Notes under the pieces: model-generated
What the model saw: only the letters and a program-made list of their open reading frames with translations
The model's database searches: none
What the model was told of the DNA's origin: nothing
Shown: piece by piece, positions 27,516 through 37,781 of the stretch
Numbering within the stretch: the stretch's first letter is position 1
How the letters are laid out: the number at the start of each line of letters is the position of its first letter
Position numbers and translations under genes: made by a program
Assembly: GCF_019226825.1 (NCBI RefSeq)
Contig: NZ_CP076643.1
Coordinates: 1,116,001 to 1,180,000 of the forward strand
Length of the DNA: 64,000 nucleotides
DNA from: Vibrio ostreae
GTDB taxonomy: Bacteria; Pseudomonadota; Gammaproteobacteria; Enterobacterales; Vibrionaceae
Reading direction: 5' to 3'

Positions 27516-27678
27516 CCAACCCTGCCTCTGACAAATTTTGTTTTTAGTTATGTTGGCCCTAAATAGCAGTGTAGCTGGTTATTTGTGAACTGTGAGCAAC
27601 AATCTTCACAAACATTTGAAGTTTTTGGCCGCATTAATAGCACGTTAATCATGTTTGTTCATGTTATTGAAAAATAGA

Positions 27679-27709
27679 TAAAAAAAAGCGCCACTTATCG
27701 CATGGCGCT
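27679..27709 (-). terminator. Terminator after the 74-aa gene
   Basis: On the minus strand AGCGCCA pairs with TGGCGCT and is followed by TTTTTTT. Confidence 0.75.
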
Positions 27710-27793
27710 CTATATATCTTTAATTTTTATCATTTTAAATAGATGATGTGTTTGTTAGGTTGACAGAATACTTCATCAGACAGACCTGAATCA

Positions 27794-28018
27794 TTAATGC
27801 TCTACGTTATTTGAGTGGTTACCAAATTCAACCTGCTGATAAATATCTGCGAGTGTTTTAGGCCTCGCTGAGACATTTTTACGACGTCGTTGCGGCTCAA
27901 ATTCCTGTTCAACCTGTTTGAGCGTTTGTTCATGCTCTTTTGCTGACTCAATAAATTCAGGATCGGACATCGCCTTCTGGCGCAGGCGGTTGACGCGTTC
28001 GAGTGTATCCCAAAACAT
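27794..28018 (-). CDS. Small charged protein, function unknown
   Basis: 74 residues, highly charged and helical (MFWDTLERVNRLRQKAMS..., then EFEPQRRRKNVSARPKTLADIYQQ). The start at 28018 has a near-perfect AAAGGAGG eight bases upstream, which favours it over the longer frame from 28084. It sits between the cyclase cluster genes with its own terminator. The family is not recognised. Confidence 0.65.
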   Translation of the reverse strand: MFWDTLERVNRLRQKAMSDPEFIESAKEHEQTLKQVEQEFEPQRRRKNVSARPKTLADIYQQVEFGNHSNNVEH

Positions 28019-28202
28019 AAACACCTCCTTTACCACTGTGTATACATACAGGTTAGTAAAGCAGTATGGAAAGTCAAGAACCACTGTTTATTTACACAGT
28101 CTAAAAGGTTTAAGGTTTTCAATACAAAAGAAAAAACTGTAAATTTACGCTAAAAATTCAAGACAGCGCTGAAGCGCTTAACTGCCTATTGGACACGATT
28201 GC

Positions 28203-30101
28203 CTATTGAACACAATTGCGACCGCTGGCTTTACCGCGATACAACGCACGATCCGCCCCTTTCAACAACCCAAACGAATCCTGCACACCACTGCTACTGG
28301 TCGCGACACCCAGTGTGATGGTAATTTTAATTTCTTGCCCGTGATAACGAACCGTAAAGTCTTCTACCAGCTTCCTTAACTTGTTGGCTATCGATAGCGC
28401 AGATGTATAGTCGGTATTGGGTAACATGATATTGAACTCTTCCCCACCCATTCTGGCCAGAGTGTCATAAGGTCGAATGTGCTGTCTCAGGTGCCCGGTG
28501 ACCTGTTGCAACACCGCATCCCCGGCATCATGGCCATATTTATCATTAACCTGTTTAAAGAAGTCAAAGTCGACAGCCAGAACAGAAACAGGTTGCTTCT
28601 CGCGTACACTACGTTGCAGTTCATCATGTAATTCAGTCATGAAATAACGCCGATTGTACGTCCCCGTCAGAGCATCGGTCGTCGATTCTTTTTTAAGCTG
28701 TAACTCGAGCTCTTTTTTTTCAGAAATATCGATAATCTGGCCAGACCAAATGACTTTACCTTCACTGGAGGAAGTCGGAATAGAATGGCCATACAACCAA
28801 TGCAATTTACCATCAATCTCTACCCTGAATTCGCATTTCCAAGCTTCCAGGGTCTCTTTAGATTGCAAAGCACTGGCGCGCACCCTATCTACATCCTCCG
28901 GGTAAATAGCATCAAATACAGCGGTAGAATCAACTGCCGCTTCCTCCGGGGTAACGCCAAACATATCCTTCAACTTCTGGCTGGCGTAAGGAAAACGACT
29001 CGTTCCATCCGGCAAGTATTCAAATTGGTACAAGACCGCAGGTGATACTTTCGCTAACGACTGAAGGTGGTTGTTTAATGACACAAAGTCCGTGATATCA
29101 ATGATTGAACCCAATACTGACGCACCGCGCTCATAATGAGAATTCATCATTCGCGCGCGATCAGCAAGCCAGATGTAGCGACCATCCGCACAACGGAAAC
29201 GATATTCACATTCCAGAATCGAATCATCACGCCGGGAACGCCACTCTGCAACCCTTTGATTATATTCAGCAATGTCTTCCGGATGAATATGATTACGCCA
29301 CCAATGCACCCGATTTATAATCTGTTCATGGCGGTAGTTAAGTAACTCTTCTACACCCTGGGTGATGAACTGAACCTGTTCATCATCGTCTGCGGACAGC
29401 TTATAAATAACTGCCGGACACAAGTCCATGATCATGTTGAGATCATGACTCAGCAGTTCATTCTGAGTCTGAATCAATTTATAACCGGTGATATCTATGT
29501 GTGCGCCAAGTATCCACTCTGGTTCACCCTGTTCCGTGAACGAAACGATTCGCCCGTAATCGCGTACCCAGACCCAGTGACCAGCCTTGTGACGCATGCG
29601 GACTTCGCATTCGTAAAAAGGAATCTCGCCGTGAAAGTGAGCCTCAAGTGCATCCTGGGACAATTTCAGATCATCCGGATGAGCCAGTTTGGTCCAGGTA
29701 TTAATATCTGTCGGTTCTAGCTCAGCAAGGTGGTAACCAACAATTTCCGCCCAACGATCGTTAAACCGGGTCTCACCGGTCTGTACATTCCACTCCCAAC
29801 TGGCTATCTGGGCACAATCCAACACATGTTTCATGCGCTGGATACGTAAAGCGGAGGGGTCCGCCGCATCTTCAAACTGGAGGAGAAATTGAGGATCACC
29901 TTCAGACGCTGTGCTTTTGAGGGTTGAAAGGGTCCCGGTATAGAGGATGCCATCAATCACTGATGTCACTTGCAGAGGTTCAACAGAAGGGAAAAAAGCC
30001 TGTATATCTTTTATAGCCAACGGTTCTTCACTACCAGTGGCAGTGAGATAGAGTTGGGATAAAGGCCCGCATGAGCCAAATTCGTTGGGAGAAAAACTCA
30101 T
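28203..30101 (-). CDS. Multi-PAS diguanylate cyclase
   Basis: 632 residues, soluble. Several PAS domains are visible: PAS with PAC at ~100-215 (WEWNVQTGETRFNDRWAEIVGY...WILGAHIDITG), a second at ~220-345 (WLADRARMMNSHYERGASVLGSIIDIT) and a third at ~350-465 (LYQFEYLPDG...WSGQIIDISEKK). A GGDEF domain follows (~470-632) with active site GGEEF and DFDFFKQVNDKYGHDAGD. It should sense a cytosolic or redox signal and make c-di-GMP. The start at 30101 follows GGGAGAG; a GTG at 30146 would add 15 residues. An 18-bp imperfect tandem duplication covers the last codons and stop (about 28183-28218). Confidence 0.87.
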   Translation of the reverse strand: MSFSPNEFGSCGPLSQLYLTATGSEEPLAIKDIQAFFPSVEPLQVTSVIDGILYTGTLSTLKSTASEGDPQFLLQFEDAADPSALRIQRMKHVLDCAQIASWEWNVQTGETRFNDRWAEIVGYHLAELEPTDINTWTKLAHPDDLKLSQDALEAHFHGEIPFYECEVRMRHKAGHWVWVRDYGRIVSFTEQGEPEWILGAHIDITGYKLIQTQNELLSHDLNMIMDLCPAVIYKLSADDDEQVQFITQGVEELLNYRHEQIINRVHWWRNHIHPEDIAEYNQRVAEWRSRRDDSILECEYRFRCADGRYIWLADRARMMNSHYERGASVLGSIIDITDFVSLNNHLQSLAKVSPAVLYQFEYLPDGTSRFPYASQKLKDMFGVTPEEAAVDSTAVFDAIYPEDVDRVRASALQSKETLEAWKCEFRVEIDGKLHWLYGHSIPTSSSEGKVIWSGQIIDISEKKELELQLKKESTTDALTGTYNRRYFMTELHDELQRSVREKQPVSVLAVDFDFFKQVNDKYGHDAGDAVLQQVTGHLRQHIRPYDTLARMGGEEFNIMLPNTDYTSALSIANKLRKLVEDFTVRYHGQEIKITITLGVATSSSGVQDSFGLLKGADRALYRGKASGRNCVQ

Positions 30102-30310
30102 CAACTCTCCCGTCCAAGTGAACAGCAGCGTTATTGTTCCTTTCACAGCAAGGTTCCTACTCAGTCACTTATTGTTACTTTTATCTATAGTAGTGTAGAA
30201 ACCTATAAAACTCATACGAATGCCGTTCTGAATGATGCTAATTTTGCCAGCGCTTTCACATTCTCATATTGGAAACAACATCACATTGCGATCGATACAT
30301 AACTCAAACC

Positions 30311-30355
30311 AAAAACAACGGGCCGATACTTTGTCCACAAAGATATCAGCCCGTT
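30311..30355 (-). terminator. Terminator of queE-queC
   Basis: On the minus strand AACGGGC...GATATCTTTG folds back on CAAAGTATC...GCCCGTT, followed by TTTTT within TTGTTTTTGG. Confidence 0.75.
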
Positions 30356-30409
30356 ACTGTGTTTAATTTGTCTTGTTAATTGCCGACGCAGTTTACCTAC
30401 TGGTTCTGC

Positions 30410-31099
30410 TTACTGATCCTGTTTACTGACCAGTGCCGCCATGACCGCCTCACGATTTTCTAGGTAATCATTCAGCCCCGCTTTACGCAGGTGACAAGAT
30501 GGGCAATCACCGCAGCCGTCACCGATGATGCCGTTGTAGCACGTCAGTGTTTCATTGCGTACCAATTCCAGCGCGTCATTTTGGTCAGCCATCGCCCAGG
30601 TTTCCGCCTTATTTAGCCACATCAGTGGCGTGCGGATCTCGAGCTCACGATCCATTCCCTGCACTAATGCGTTATTCATCGCTTTGACGAAATCGTTACG
30701 ACAATCAGGGTAACCAGAAAAATCGGTCTCACACACGCCGGTGATAACGGATTGTGCGCCGATTTGATAAGCGTAGATGCCCGCTAAAGTGAGAAACAGA
30801 ATATTGCGACCTGGCACAAACGAATTTGGCAGACCATTTTCCTGCAATTCATGGGATACCGGAATATCATCGCGGGTCAGTGAGCTGATCGCCAGTTCAT
30901 TAAGCAACCCCACATCCATGACTTTATGTGCGGCGACACCCAGTTTCTTTGTCAGCGCCTGAGCCACTTCAATCTCAAGCTTATGGCGCTGGCCATAGTC
31001 GAAGGTAATCGCATGGACTTCGTCGAACTCCTTGAGGGCCTGGACCAGACAAGTCGTTGAATCCTGACCACCACTAAAGACGACCACTGCTTTTTTCAT
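30410..31099 (-). CDS. queC: 7-cyano-7-deazaguanine synthase QueC
   Basis: This 229-residue ATP-dependent enzyme converts 7-carboxy-7-deazaguanine to preQ0 in queuosine biosynthesis. The PP-loop SGGQDSTTC is at residues 9-17, and the zinc cysteines are in [16 protein letters not shown] near the C-terminus. The ATG at 31099 with AAGGTG upstream gives the usual [11 protein letters not shown] start; the longer frame overlaps queE and is not used. It follows queE by 10 bases in one operon. Confidence 0.96.
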   Translation of the reverse strand: MKKAVVVFSGGQDSTTCLVQALKEFDEVHAITFDYGQRHKLEIEVAQALTKKLGVAAHKVMDVGLLNELAISSLTRDDIPVSHELQENGLPNSFVPGRNILFLTLAGIYAYQIGAQSVITGVCETDFSGYPDCRNDFVKAMNNALVQGMDRELEIRTPLMWLNKAETWAMADQNDALELVRNETLTCYNGIIGDGCGDCPSCHLRKAGLNDYLENREAVMAALVSKQDQ

Positions 31100-31109
31100 G
31101 AAATTCACC

Positions 31110-31778
31110 TTATGCAATGCTGAGATATTTGTGAGTCTGAATAGATAAACGCCAGTTCCGCGCAATACAAGCGTCGATACACAGTTGTGTTGCTCGTGGT
31201 TTCTGGCTGATCGGCTGCAGCGCAACCACGGTTGATGATGGAACGTTAGCTCGTGCAAGCAGCTCTTCGAGATTGGTGATGTCTTTTTCAGTCGCCACCG
31301 GATGCTTAATTTCATTAGCACGCAACAGCGCCGAATCCACGACAGGAAGTTTACCTTTCATCGCTACTTTAGGTGACACTGTCACCCAGGTATTAGCACT
31401 GGCTTTGACTTCAAACGTACCGCTGGTTTCAATCTGGCAACGACAACCGATCTGCTCAAACGCCTGTGTTAAAGGCACCAGATCGTAAATGCAAGGCTCG
31501 CCGCCGGTGATAACGATATGTTTAGCCGAATACCCCTGTGAACGATAACGCTCGATGATCTGCTGAGCTGATGCGCTGCACCAGGTTGGATTGTCTTCGG
31601 TTTTTACCAAAATTTCATCAAAGGAACGCTCTTCGGCAGGCGTTGCATCCCAAGTCTGTTTGGTATCACACCAAGCACAACCCACAGGACATTCTTGCAG
31701 ACGAACAAATACTGCAGGAACGCCGGTGAATACACCTTCGCCCTGGATCGTCTCAAACATTTCATTCACTTTATACAA
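31110..31778 (-). CDS. queE: 7-carboxy-7-deazaguanine synthase QueE (radical SAM)
   Basis: 222 residues. The radical-SAM cluster appears as CPVGCAWC (C-x3-C-x2-C) near residue 30, with the family N-terminus [15 protein letters not shown] and the GGEP motif in VITGGEPC. It rearranges 6-carboxytetrahydropterin to 7-carboxy-7-deazaguanine, the step before QueC. The start appears to be TTG (MYKVNEM), which gives the normal N-terminus; AGG is about 13 bases upstream. Confidence 0.95.
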   Translation of the reverse strand: MYKVNEMFETIQGEGVFTGVPAVFVRLQECPVGCAWCDTKQTWDATPAEERSFDEILVKTEDNPTWCSASAQQIIERYRSQGYSAKHIVITGGEPCIYDLVPLTQAFEQIGCRCQIETSGTFEVKASANTWVTVSPKVAMKGKLPVVDSALLRANEIKHPVATEKDITNLEELLARANVPSSTVVALQPISQKPRATQLCIDACIARNWRLSIQTHKYLSIA

Positions 31779-31992
31779 GGTAACTTTGCCTAAACTTGCT
31801 AACTAAAAATTACAGGTCGCTGACCTTAAAGTATGCGTCGATGAAGGTCAATTCAAAACACTGCTGCGATCACAAAAATCATGGGATTAACTGGAGCGTT
31901 TTATGCTCAGCAATCCATATGGACAGTTCAAAAAACAGACTGAGTTTCGAGGTTCATTTTCACTCAAAACGCGCATTATGTCATATTTTAGG

Positions 31993-31998
31993 TATAAT
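31993..31998 (+). promoter_or_regulatory. -10 element of the Cof-type phosphatase gene
   Basis: TATAAT lies about 36 bases before the ATG. No good -35 is visible at 17 bases. Confidence 0.45.
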
Positions 31999-32033
31999 CT
32001 GGCGTTTGGACAGGTAAAGAATTTAGGTAAGAC

Positions 32034-32858
32034 ATGTATAAACTGATTGCGCTCGATATGGATGGCACCCTTCTAAACAGCCAGAAGCAAATTTCCCCAC
32101 GAACCAAACAGGTAATTACTCGGGCTCGTGAGCAAGGCATTCGTGTTGTGCTGGCGTCAGGTCGTCCAATTGATGGTATCCGCAGCAAACTGGAAGAGCT
32201 GGACATCCGTTCCGAGGACGACTTTGTCCTGCATTATAACGGCTCGATTGTTGAAAACGTGGCAACTGGTGAGGTTATTTATCAGCAAATTCTGACCGGT
32301 AAAGACGCTAAAACGGTTGCTCGCCTGGCTAAAAAAATGGGCGTAAACACGCATGCATTCAGTCAGGTACATGGCCTTATCACGCCGAAGAACAGCAAAT
32401 TCACCGAAGTGGAAGCTGAAATTAATGGTGTCACTATCACTGAGATGGATTTCGAACTGCTGGAAGATGATCACCCGATCATCAAAACCATGATCGTCGC
32501 TGAGCCTGAGCTGCTCGACAAAACCATTGCTAATCTGCCGCCGCAAATGCGCGAACAGTATACTGTCGTGCAGAGCGCAGCCTACTTTCTGGAGTTTTTG
32601 AATACGGCCAGCAACAAAGGCGTGGGCGTGAAAGCCATTGCCGACCATATAGGCATCCCTGCAGAACAGGTAATTTGCATGGGTGATGCAGAGAATGATC
32701 ACCATATGCTTAAATATGCCGGCCTGGGTATCGCGATGGCTAACGCCATGGAAGAAACCAAAAAAATCGCCGACTATATTACTCTGAGCAACGATGAAGA
32801 TGGTGTTGCAGCAGCGATTGAGAAGTTTGCGCTTAACAAAGAAACCTGCGAAGCATAA
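32034..32858 (+). CDS. yidA: Cof-type HAD sugar phosphatase (YidA-like)
   Basis: 274 residues. HAD motif I is LDMDGTLLNS at residues 8-17, motif II is VLASGRP near 42, and motif IV is MGDAENDHHML near 222. The C2 cap sits between motifs II and III. Closely resembles YidA, which dephosphorylates small sugar phosphates. It is divergent from queE. The symbol rests on similarity from memory; a different Cof subfamily is possible. Confidence 0.82.
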   Translation: MYKLIALDMDGTLLNSQKQISPRTKQVITRAREQGIRVVLASGRPIDGIRSKLEELDIRSEDDFVLHYNGSIVENVATGEVIYQQILTGKDAKTVARLAKKMGVNTHAFSQVHGLITPKNSKFTEVEAEINGVTITEMDFELLEDDHPIIKTMIVAEPELLDKTIANLPPQMREQYTVVQSAAYFLEFLNTASNKGVGVKAIADHIGIPAEQVICMGDAENDHHMLKYAGLGIAMANAMEETKKIADYITLSNDEDGVAAAIEKFALNKETCEA

Positions 32859-32882
32859 GCCTATCTCCAAACCAAAAAAATT

Positions 32883-32908
32883 AAGGCGGGATTGTTTCCC
32901 GCCTTTTT
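32883..32908 (+). terminator. Terminator after the HAD phosphatase gene
   Basis: AAGGCGGGA and TCCCGCCTT pair around a TTGT loop, followed by a T-tract. Confidence 0.82.
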
Positions 32909-32930
32909 ATTCGGCCTGCAGCCTGTGCTG

Positions 32931-33872
32931 TTAACTCTTCTCGCTGCCTTCACCAAGGACACGCTGCTGCCCTTGCAGTAAGGTGTATTGCTGCGTTCCC
33001 TTAGGAATCAGTACACAGACCCGTAACTGTTCCTGATGCGCTTGTTGCAGACGTTCTCCCAGTTGCGCCGCACTGGCAAATGCTTCCCTTTCAGCATCAC
33101 GACGACACAAATCGATGAACTCAAAACGGCAGCTTGGCGTATGCAGCACCAGCTCAGCCTGTTGCATATAACGTAACGCTTTCAGCGGCAATAGTTCTAC
33201 ATCAGACCCGCATTCAATCCAGGTCACTTCGCCTTGCTGTGGCATTGGCTGTCTGATCAGATGGGTATAGGCACTTTCCAGAGCTTCACGATTCTTGGCA
33301 TTTTTTACCTTTGGCAACGCAAAAAATTGCTCCCAGAATTTGCGCCGTTCATCAACCGTCGGTAACGCACTTTTGATCGAGTTGCGTTTAGAGGCACCGA
33401 AATCTGCCAGCAGGCTCAGATTTTGCGGCAGTACAGCTTCCAATGTCTCACGCACGTTGCGAATCAGCACTGGCGAGGCACCGCCACTGGAGATGGCCAG
33501 TTGAATCCGTCCTCTCTCAATCATCGATGGCGTGATGAAATCGCAATATGGCTGATCGTCGACAACGTTGACTAAAACACCGATCGATTTGGCATCTTTA
33601 TGCACTTGATGGTTAAGGTCGGGATTATCAGTCGTTGCCCATACCTGAATGTACTCTTGAGTAAGTATTGTCGAGGTATAGAAGTTTTGAATCCATTGGC
33701 ATTTGCCCTCATCGACTAAGGACTGCAGAGTCGGGGCAATTTGCGGGGATACAATGGTCACTTTGGCTCCGGCACGTACCAGGGCATCAATCTTGCGGCA
33801 CGCAACTTCCCCTCCGCCCACCACAAGTACCGGTTTATTTGCTAAGTCCAGAAAAAGAGGAAAATATCGCAT
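32931..33872 (-). CDS. Siroheme synthase-like protein with decayed methyltransferase domain
   Basis: 313 residues. Residues 1-~205 match the CysG N-terminal precorrin-2 dehydrogenase/sirohydrochlorin ferrochelatase part (MRYFPLFLDLANKPVLVVGGGEVACRKI; CDFITPSMIERGRIQLAISSGGASP). Residues ~215-310 align loosely with the start of the SUMT methyltransferase: WIECGSDVELLPLKALRYMQQAELVLH resembles its GPGDPELLTLKA... opening, and DLCRRDAERE resembles its N-terminal RRDA. The catalytic GGDP-type SAM loop is absent, and the domain ends after about 100 residues. This is therefore a shortened CysG, and methylation must be done by another enzyme. Confidence 0.85.
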   Translation of the reverse strand: MRYFPLFLDLANKPVLVVGGGEVACRKIDALVRAGAKVTIVSPQIAPTLQSLVDEGKCQWIQNFYTSTILTQEYIQVWATTDNPDLNHQVHKDAKSIGVLVNVVDDQPYCDFITPSMIERGRIQLAISSGGASPVLIRNVRETLEAVLPQNLSLLADFGASKRNSIKSALPTVDERRKFWEQFFALPKVKNAKNREALESAYTHLIRQPMPQQGEVTWIECGSDVELLPLKALRYMQQAELVLHTPSCRFEFIDLCRRDAEREAFASAAQLGERLQQAHQEQLRVCVLIPKGTQQYTLLQGQQRVLGEGSEKS

Positions 33873-34334
33873 TTTATTTTGACCACAATCTAAATAACTA
33901 TTCGTTTTATGCTACCAAAAACGGTGCAAAAAAATCACTACCATCGGGAGATGAAAAAATTTATCACCAAATTTTCTCACAAAACCAGAGATTAACTCCA
34001 AATCAACCCACTAAGAATGCGTGTTAATATTAAGTTAACAGTCAATAACGTATAACCATCCTGATGCACTATCGGTGTGCTCAGTTGCACTATTTACAAC
34101 CGTGCAACATTTAGCCATTCTAACTACAGCTCAGGTAAACACTCTCAAACCAAATTCTTTTCTAAATTATACATTTGAGAAAATTCAATTCCTTACCTAC
34201 GCTTATAAACGGTTAATTTTTAAACAGGCTACCACCGCCAGAATACAACCGAAATCTAATAAAAAACACTACATTTTGTGAACCCTACTTGCGGGCTCAC
34301 TTGGTCAAATATGGATCATACAGGAAGGATACAA
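33873..34334. other. AT-rich divergent promoter region upstream of aapJ
   Basis: 462 bases between the siroheme-synthase-like gene and aapJ, strongly AT-rich. No operator or riboswitch is convincing to me. The short frames in it have no ribosome-binding site. Confidence 0.4.
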
Positions 34335-35363
34335 ATGGCAAATAAACTAACACTTCTCGCTTCCGTCGTAGCGGCATCTACTGCCATGATGGCGAACACC
34401 GCATCAGCTGCTGAAAGCACCCTGGATAAGGTCTTAGAGCAAGGCGTCCTGACTTGTGGTGTAAGTACTGGTCTACCGGGCTTCTCAAACCCTAACTCCA
34501 AAGGTGAATGGGAAGGGATCGATGTTGAATATTGTCAGGCTTTGGCCGCTGCTGTGCTAGGTGACAAAACTAAAGTTAAATACGTACCTCTGACCGCAAA
34601 AGAACGCTTCACTGCTCTGCAGTCAGGCGAAATCGACGTGCTGTCCCGCAATACGACCTGGACTCTGCATCGCGACAGCGCCCTGGGCCTGAACTTCATT
34701 GGCGTTAACTACTATGATGGTCAGGGCTTCATGGTCAAGAAAGACCTCGGTATCAGCAGCGCCAAGGAACTCGACGGTGCATCTGTCTGTGTTCAATCAG
34801 GTACAACAACTGAACTCAACCTTGCTGACTACTTCCGTAACCAAGGTATGAGCTATAAGCCAGTAGTATTTGATACTGCAGCGCAAACTTCGAAAGGTTT
34901 CGATGCTGGTCGCTGTGACGTGCTGACTACCGACCAATCTGGTCTGTACGCACTGCGTCTGAACCTGCAATCTCCAGATTCAGCCATGGTACTGCCAGAA
35001 ATCATTTCTAAAGAACCTCTGGGGCCAGTCGTGCGTCAGGATGATGACAAATGGTTCAACGTAGCCAAGTGGACACTGTTTGCTATGGTTAACGCAGAAG
35101 AATACGGCATCACTTCGCAAAACGCTGATGCAATGCTGAAATCAGATAACCCTGAGGTCAAACGTATTCTGGGTGTAGATGGTCCGAAAGGTTCAGGCCT
35201 GGGTATTCGTGACGACTGGGGCTACCAGATCGTGAAACAAGTCGGTAACTACGGTGAAAGCTTTGAGCGCACGGTAGGTAAAGGTTCGCCTCTGCAGATC
35301 TCCCGTGGTGTCAACGCACTGTGGAATGCTGGCGGCTTTATGTACGCGCCACCTATCCGTTAA
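34335..35363 (+). CDS. aapJ: General L-amino acid ABC transporter, binding protein AapJ
   Basis: 342 residues with a signal peptide (residues 1-~23, ...MMANTASAAES). It belongs to the AapJ/BztA group of polar amino-acid binding proteins: TCGVSTGLPGFSNPNSKGEWEGIDVEYCQALAAAV, then LSRNTTWTLHRDS and VCVQSGTTTELNLADYF. The ATG at 34335 has AGGAAGG upstream; an earlier in-frame ATG at 34278 is not needed. It is first of four genes aapJQMP, with an 88-base gap before aapQ. Confidence 0.95.
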   Translation: MANKLTLLASVVAASTAMMANTASAAESTLDKVLEQGVLTCGVSTGLPGFSNPNSKGEWEGIDVEYCQALAAAVLGDKTKVKYVPLTAKERFTALQSGEIDVLSRNTTWTLHRDSALGLNFIGVNYYDGQGFMVKKDLGISSAKELDGASVCVQSGTTTELNLADYFRNQGMSYKPVVFDTAAQTSKGFDAGRCDVLTTDQSGLYALRLNLQSPDSAMVLPEIISKEPLGPVVRQDDDKWFNVAKWTLFAMVNAEEYGITSQNADAMLKSDNPEVKRILGVDGPKGSGLGIRDDWGYQIVKQVGNYGESFERTVGKGSPLQISRGVNALWNAGGFMYAPPIR

Positions 35364-35451
35364 TGCAGAGTGTCCGTAAATAGACATTGACAACCTTTGG
35401 GCGGCTTAACACGCCGCCCTCAGTCAAAAATGGATATGAGGTTATCGCTGT

Positions 35452-36660
35452 ATGAAACCTACCAATACTTCTGTGCCAAAGTCAGCGGCCCCTGCTGCGG
35501 CTAAGAGCACAAGCTTACTCTACAATCCCACTTTCCGCTCGGTCGTTTTTCAGATTATTGCTGTGTCCGTGCTGGTTCTTTTTTTCTACACCATTGTCAG
35601 TAATACGCTGAATAACTTGGAATCACGCGGTATCGCGACCGGTTTTGGTTTCCTTGACCAACCGGCAGGGTTCGGGATCGGCCTTAGTCTGATCGACTAT
35701 GACGAAACCTACTCCTACGGACGTACATTTGTTGTAGGCCTGCTCAACACGGCGCTGGTGTCGATTCTAGGTATTATTTTCGCTACCGTCATCGGATTCA
35801 TTCTGGGTATCGCCCGTTTGTCATCCAACTGGCTGGTCAGCCGGCTGGCAGCGGTATACATTGAAACGTTTCGTAATATCCCCCTTCTGCTTCAGATCTT
35901 CTTCTGGTATTTCGCTGTGTTACAGGCTCTGCCGTCACCGCGTCAGAGTATGAGCCTGGGCGAAGCGATCTTTCTGAACGTTCGGGGGCTGTACTTCCCG
36001 GCACCGGTTTTTGAATCCGGGTCCAATGTGGTGGTGATTGCGTTTGTTTTGGGCATTATTGCCACATTCGCTATCGGGGTTTGGGCTAAAAACAAACAAA
36101 AGCTCACCGGTCAGCAAACGCCGATGGGGCGCATCGCACTGCTGCTGTGTATCGGTCTGCCAGTGATTGTCTACTTTATTATGGGTATGCCAATTTCTGC
36201 GCAATATCCAGAGTTAAAGGGTTTTAACTTCCGTGGTGGTATCAGCATCATTCCTGAACTGGCTGCTTTATTGGTTGCATTAAGCGTTTATACCGCTGCC
36301 TTTATCGCAGAAATTGTCCGTTCCGGTATCAATGCGGTTAGCCATGGTCAGACCGAAGCGGCCATGTCGCTGGGCTTACCACGCGCTAAAACCTTGAAAC
36401 TGGTCGTCATTCCACAGGCACTGCGCATCATCATACCGCCACTAACCAGCCAATATCTGAATCTGACCAAAAACTCATCACTGGCGATGGCGATTGGTTA
36501 TCCGGATTTGGTGTCTGTGTTCGCCGGCACCACGCTGAACCAGACGGGTCAGGCCATTGAGATCATCGCCATGACCATGGGTGTGTATCTGGCACTTAGC
36601 CTTATCACATCAGCACTGATGAACCTGTATAACCGTAAAGTTGCTTTGGTGGAGAGATAA
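35452..36660 (+). CDS. aapQ: General L-amino acid ABC transporter permease AapQ
   Basis: 402 residues, about eight hydrophobic segments, with the inner-membrane permease signature (EAAMSLGLPRAKTLKLVVIPQALRIIIPPL) near residue 300. The long insert between helices is typical of AapQ/BztB. It ends one base before the next gene's ATG. Confidence 0.95.
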   Translation: MKPTNTSVPKSAAPAAAKSTSLLYNPTFRSVVFQIIAVSVLVLFFYTIVSNTLNNLESRGIATGFGFLDQPAGFGIGLSLIDYDETYSYGRTFVVGLLNTALVSILGIIFATVIGFILGIARLSSNWLVSRLAAVYIETFRNIPLLLQIFFWYFAVLQALPSPRQSMSLGEAIFLNVRGLYFPAPVFESGSNVVVIAFVLGIIATFAIGVWAKNKQKLTGQQTPMGRIALLLCIGLPVIVYFIMGMPISAQYPELKGFNFRGGISIIPELAALLVALSVYTAAFIAEIVRSGINAVSHGQTEAAMSLGLPRAKTLKLVVIPQALRIIIPPLTSQYLNLTKNSSLAMAIGYPDLVSVFAGTTLNQTGQAIEIIAMTMGVYLALSLITSALMNLYNRKVALVER

Positions 36661-36661
36661 G

Positions 36662-37759
36662 ATGACAACACATCAGTTTCAACCTAGCTTGCCGCCACCA
36701 GCAAACACCACAGGTCTGGTCGGCTGGCTGAAGAAAAATCTGTTCAATGGTCCGGTTAATTCGGTGGTTACTCTGATTCTGGCTTACTTTGCCATCTCAG
36801 GAATCTGGTCCGTACTGGATTGGGCAATCATCAAGGCTGACTGGATCGGTACGACACGTGATGCTTGTAGCCGGGATGGCGCGTGCTGGGTTTTCATCAG
36901 CGTGCGCTGGGATCAGTTTATGTACGGCTTCTACCCGACGGAAGAATTATGGCGCCCTCGCCTGTTCTTCGCCACGCTAGCTATCTTCGTCGCATTACTT
37001 GCGTATGAAAAAACGCCAAAACGTGGCTGGTTATGGCTGTTCTTTATCTTCGTCTACCCGTTCATCATGGCCACATTATTGTACGGTGGAGTCATGGGAC
37101 TAGAGGTGGTAGATACCCACAACTGGGGTGGTCTGCTGGTCACGCTCATCATCGCTCTGGTCGGTATTATTGCCTCTCTACCCATTGGTATCGTGCTGGC
37201 ACTCGGCCGTCGTTCAGACATGCCGGTTATTCGCAGCCTGAGCACGGTTTACATCGAAGCCTGGCGTGGTGTGCCGCTTATCACCGTACTGTTCATGGCT
37301 TCGGTCATGTTGCCGCTGTTCCTGTCTGAAGGCTCAGAAACAGATAAATTGCTGCGTGCCCTGATTGGTGTGGTGATGTTCAGCTCCGCCTACATGGCCG
37401 AGGTTACCCGCGGTGGTTTGCAGGCGATACCAAAAGGTCAGTACGAAGCTGCTGATGCTCTGGGTCTGAGCTACTGGAAGAAAATCGGCCTGATTATTAT
37501 GCCGCAGGCATTAAAAATCACCATTCCGTCGATTGTGAATACTTTCATTGGTCTGTTCAAAGACACCAGTCTGGTGCTGATCATCGGTATGTTCGATGTG
37601 TTGGGCATCGGCCAGGCCGCCAATACCGATCCGGACTGGTTAGGTTTTGCAACAGAAAGTTATGTATTTGTCGCGTTAGTGTTCTGGGTGTTCTGTTTCG
37701 GCATGTCGAGATACTCAATTTGGCTCGAAGGCAAACTCCACACCGGCCACAAACGATAA
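36662..37759 (+). CDS. aapM: General L-amino acid ABC transporter permease AapM
   Basis: 365 residues, with the EAA loop YEAADALGLSYWKKIGLIIMPQALKITIPS near residue 260. The ATG at 36662, one base after the aapQ stop, is preceded by GGAGAG and is preferred over the frame from 36641. It forms the second half of the permease heterodimer. Confidence 0.95.
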   Translation: MTTHQFQPSLPPPANTTGLVGWLKKNLFNGPVNSVVTLILAYFAISGIWSVLDWAIIKADWIGTTRDACSRDGACWVFISVRWDQFMYGFYPTEELWRPRLFFATLAIFVALLAYEKTPKRGWLWLFFIFVYPFIMATLLYGGVMGLEVVDTHNWGGLLVTLIIALVGIIASLPIGIVLALGRRSDMPVIRSLSTVYIEAWRGVPLITVLFMASVMLPLFLSEGSETDKLLRALIGVVMFSSAYMAEVTRGGLQAIPKGQYEAADALGLSYWKKIGLIIMPQALKITIPSIVNTFIGLFKDTSLVLIIGMFDVLGIGQAANTDPDWLGFATESYVFVALVFWVFCFGMSRYSIWLEGKLHTGHKR

Positions 37760-37781
37760 GAAATGATTCAAGGAACGTATT

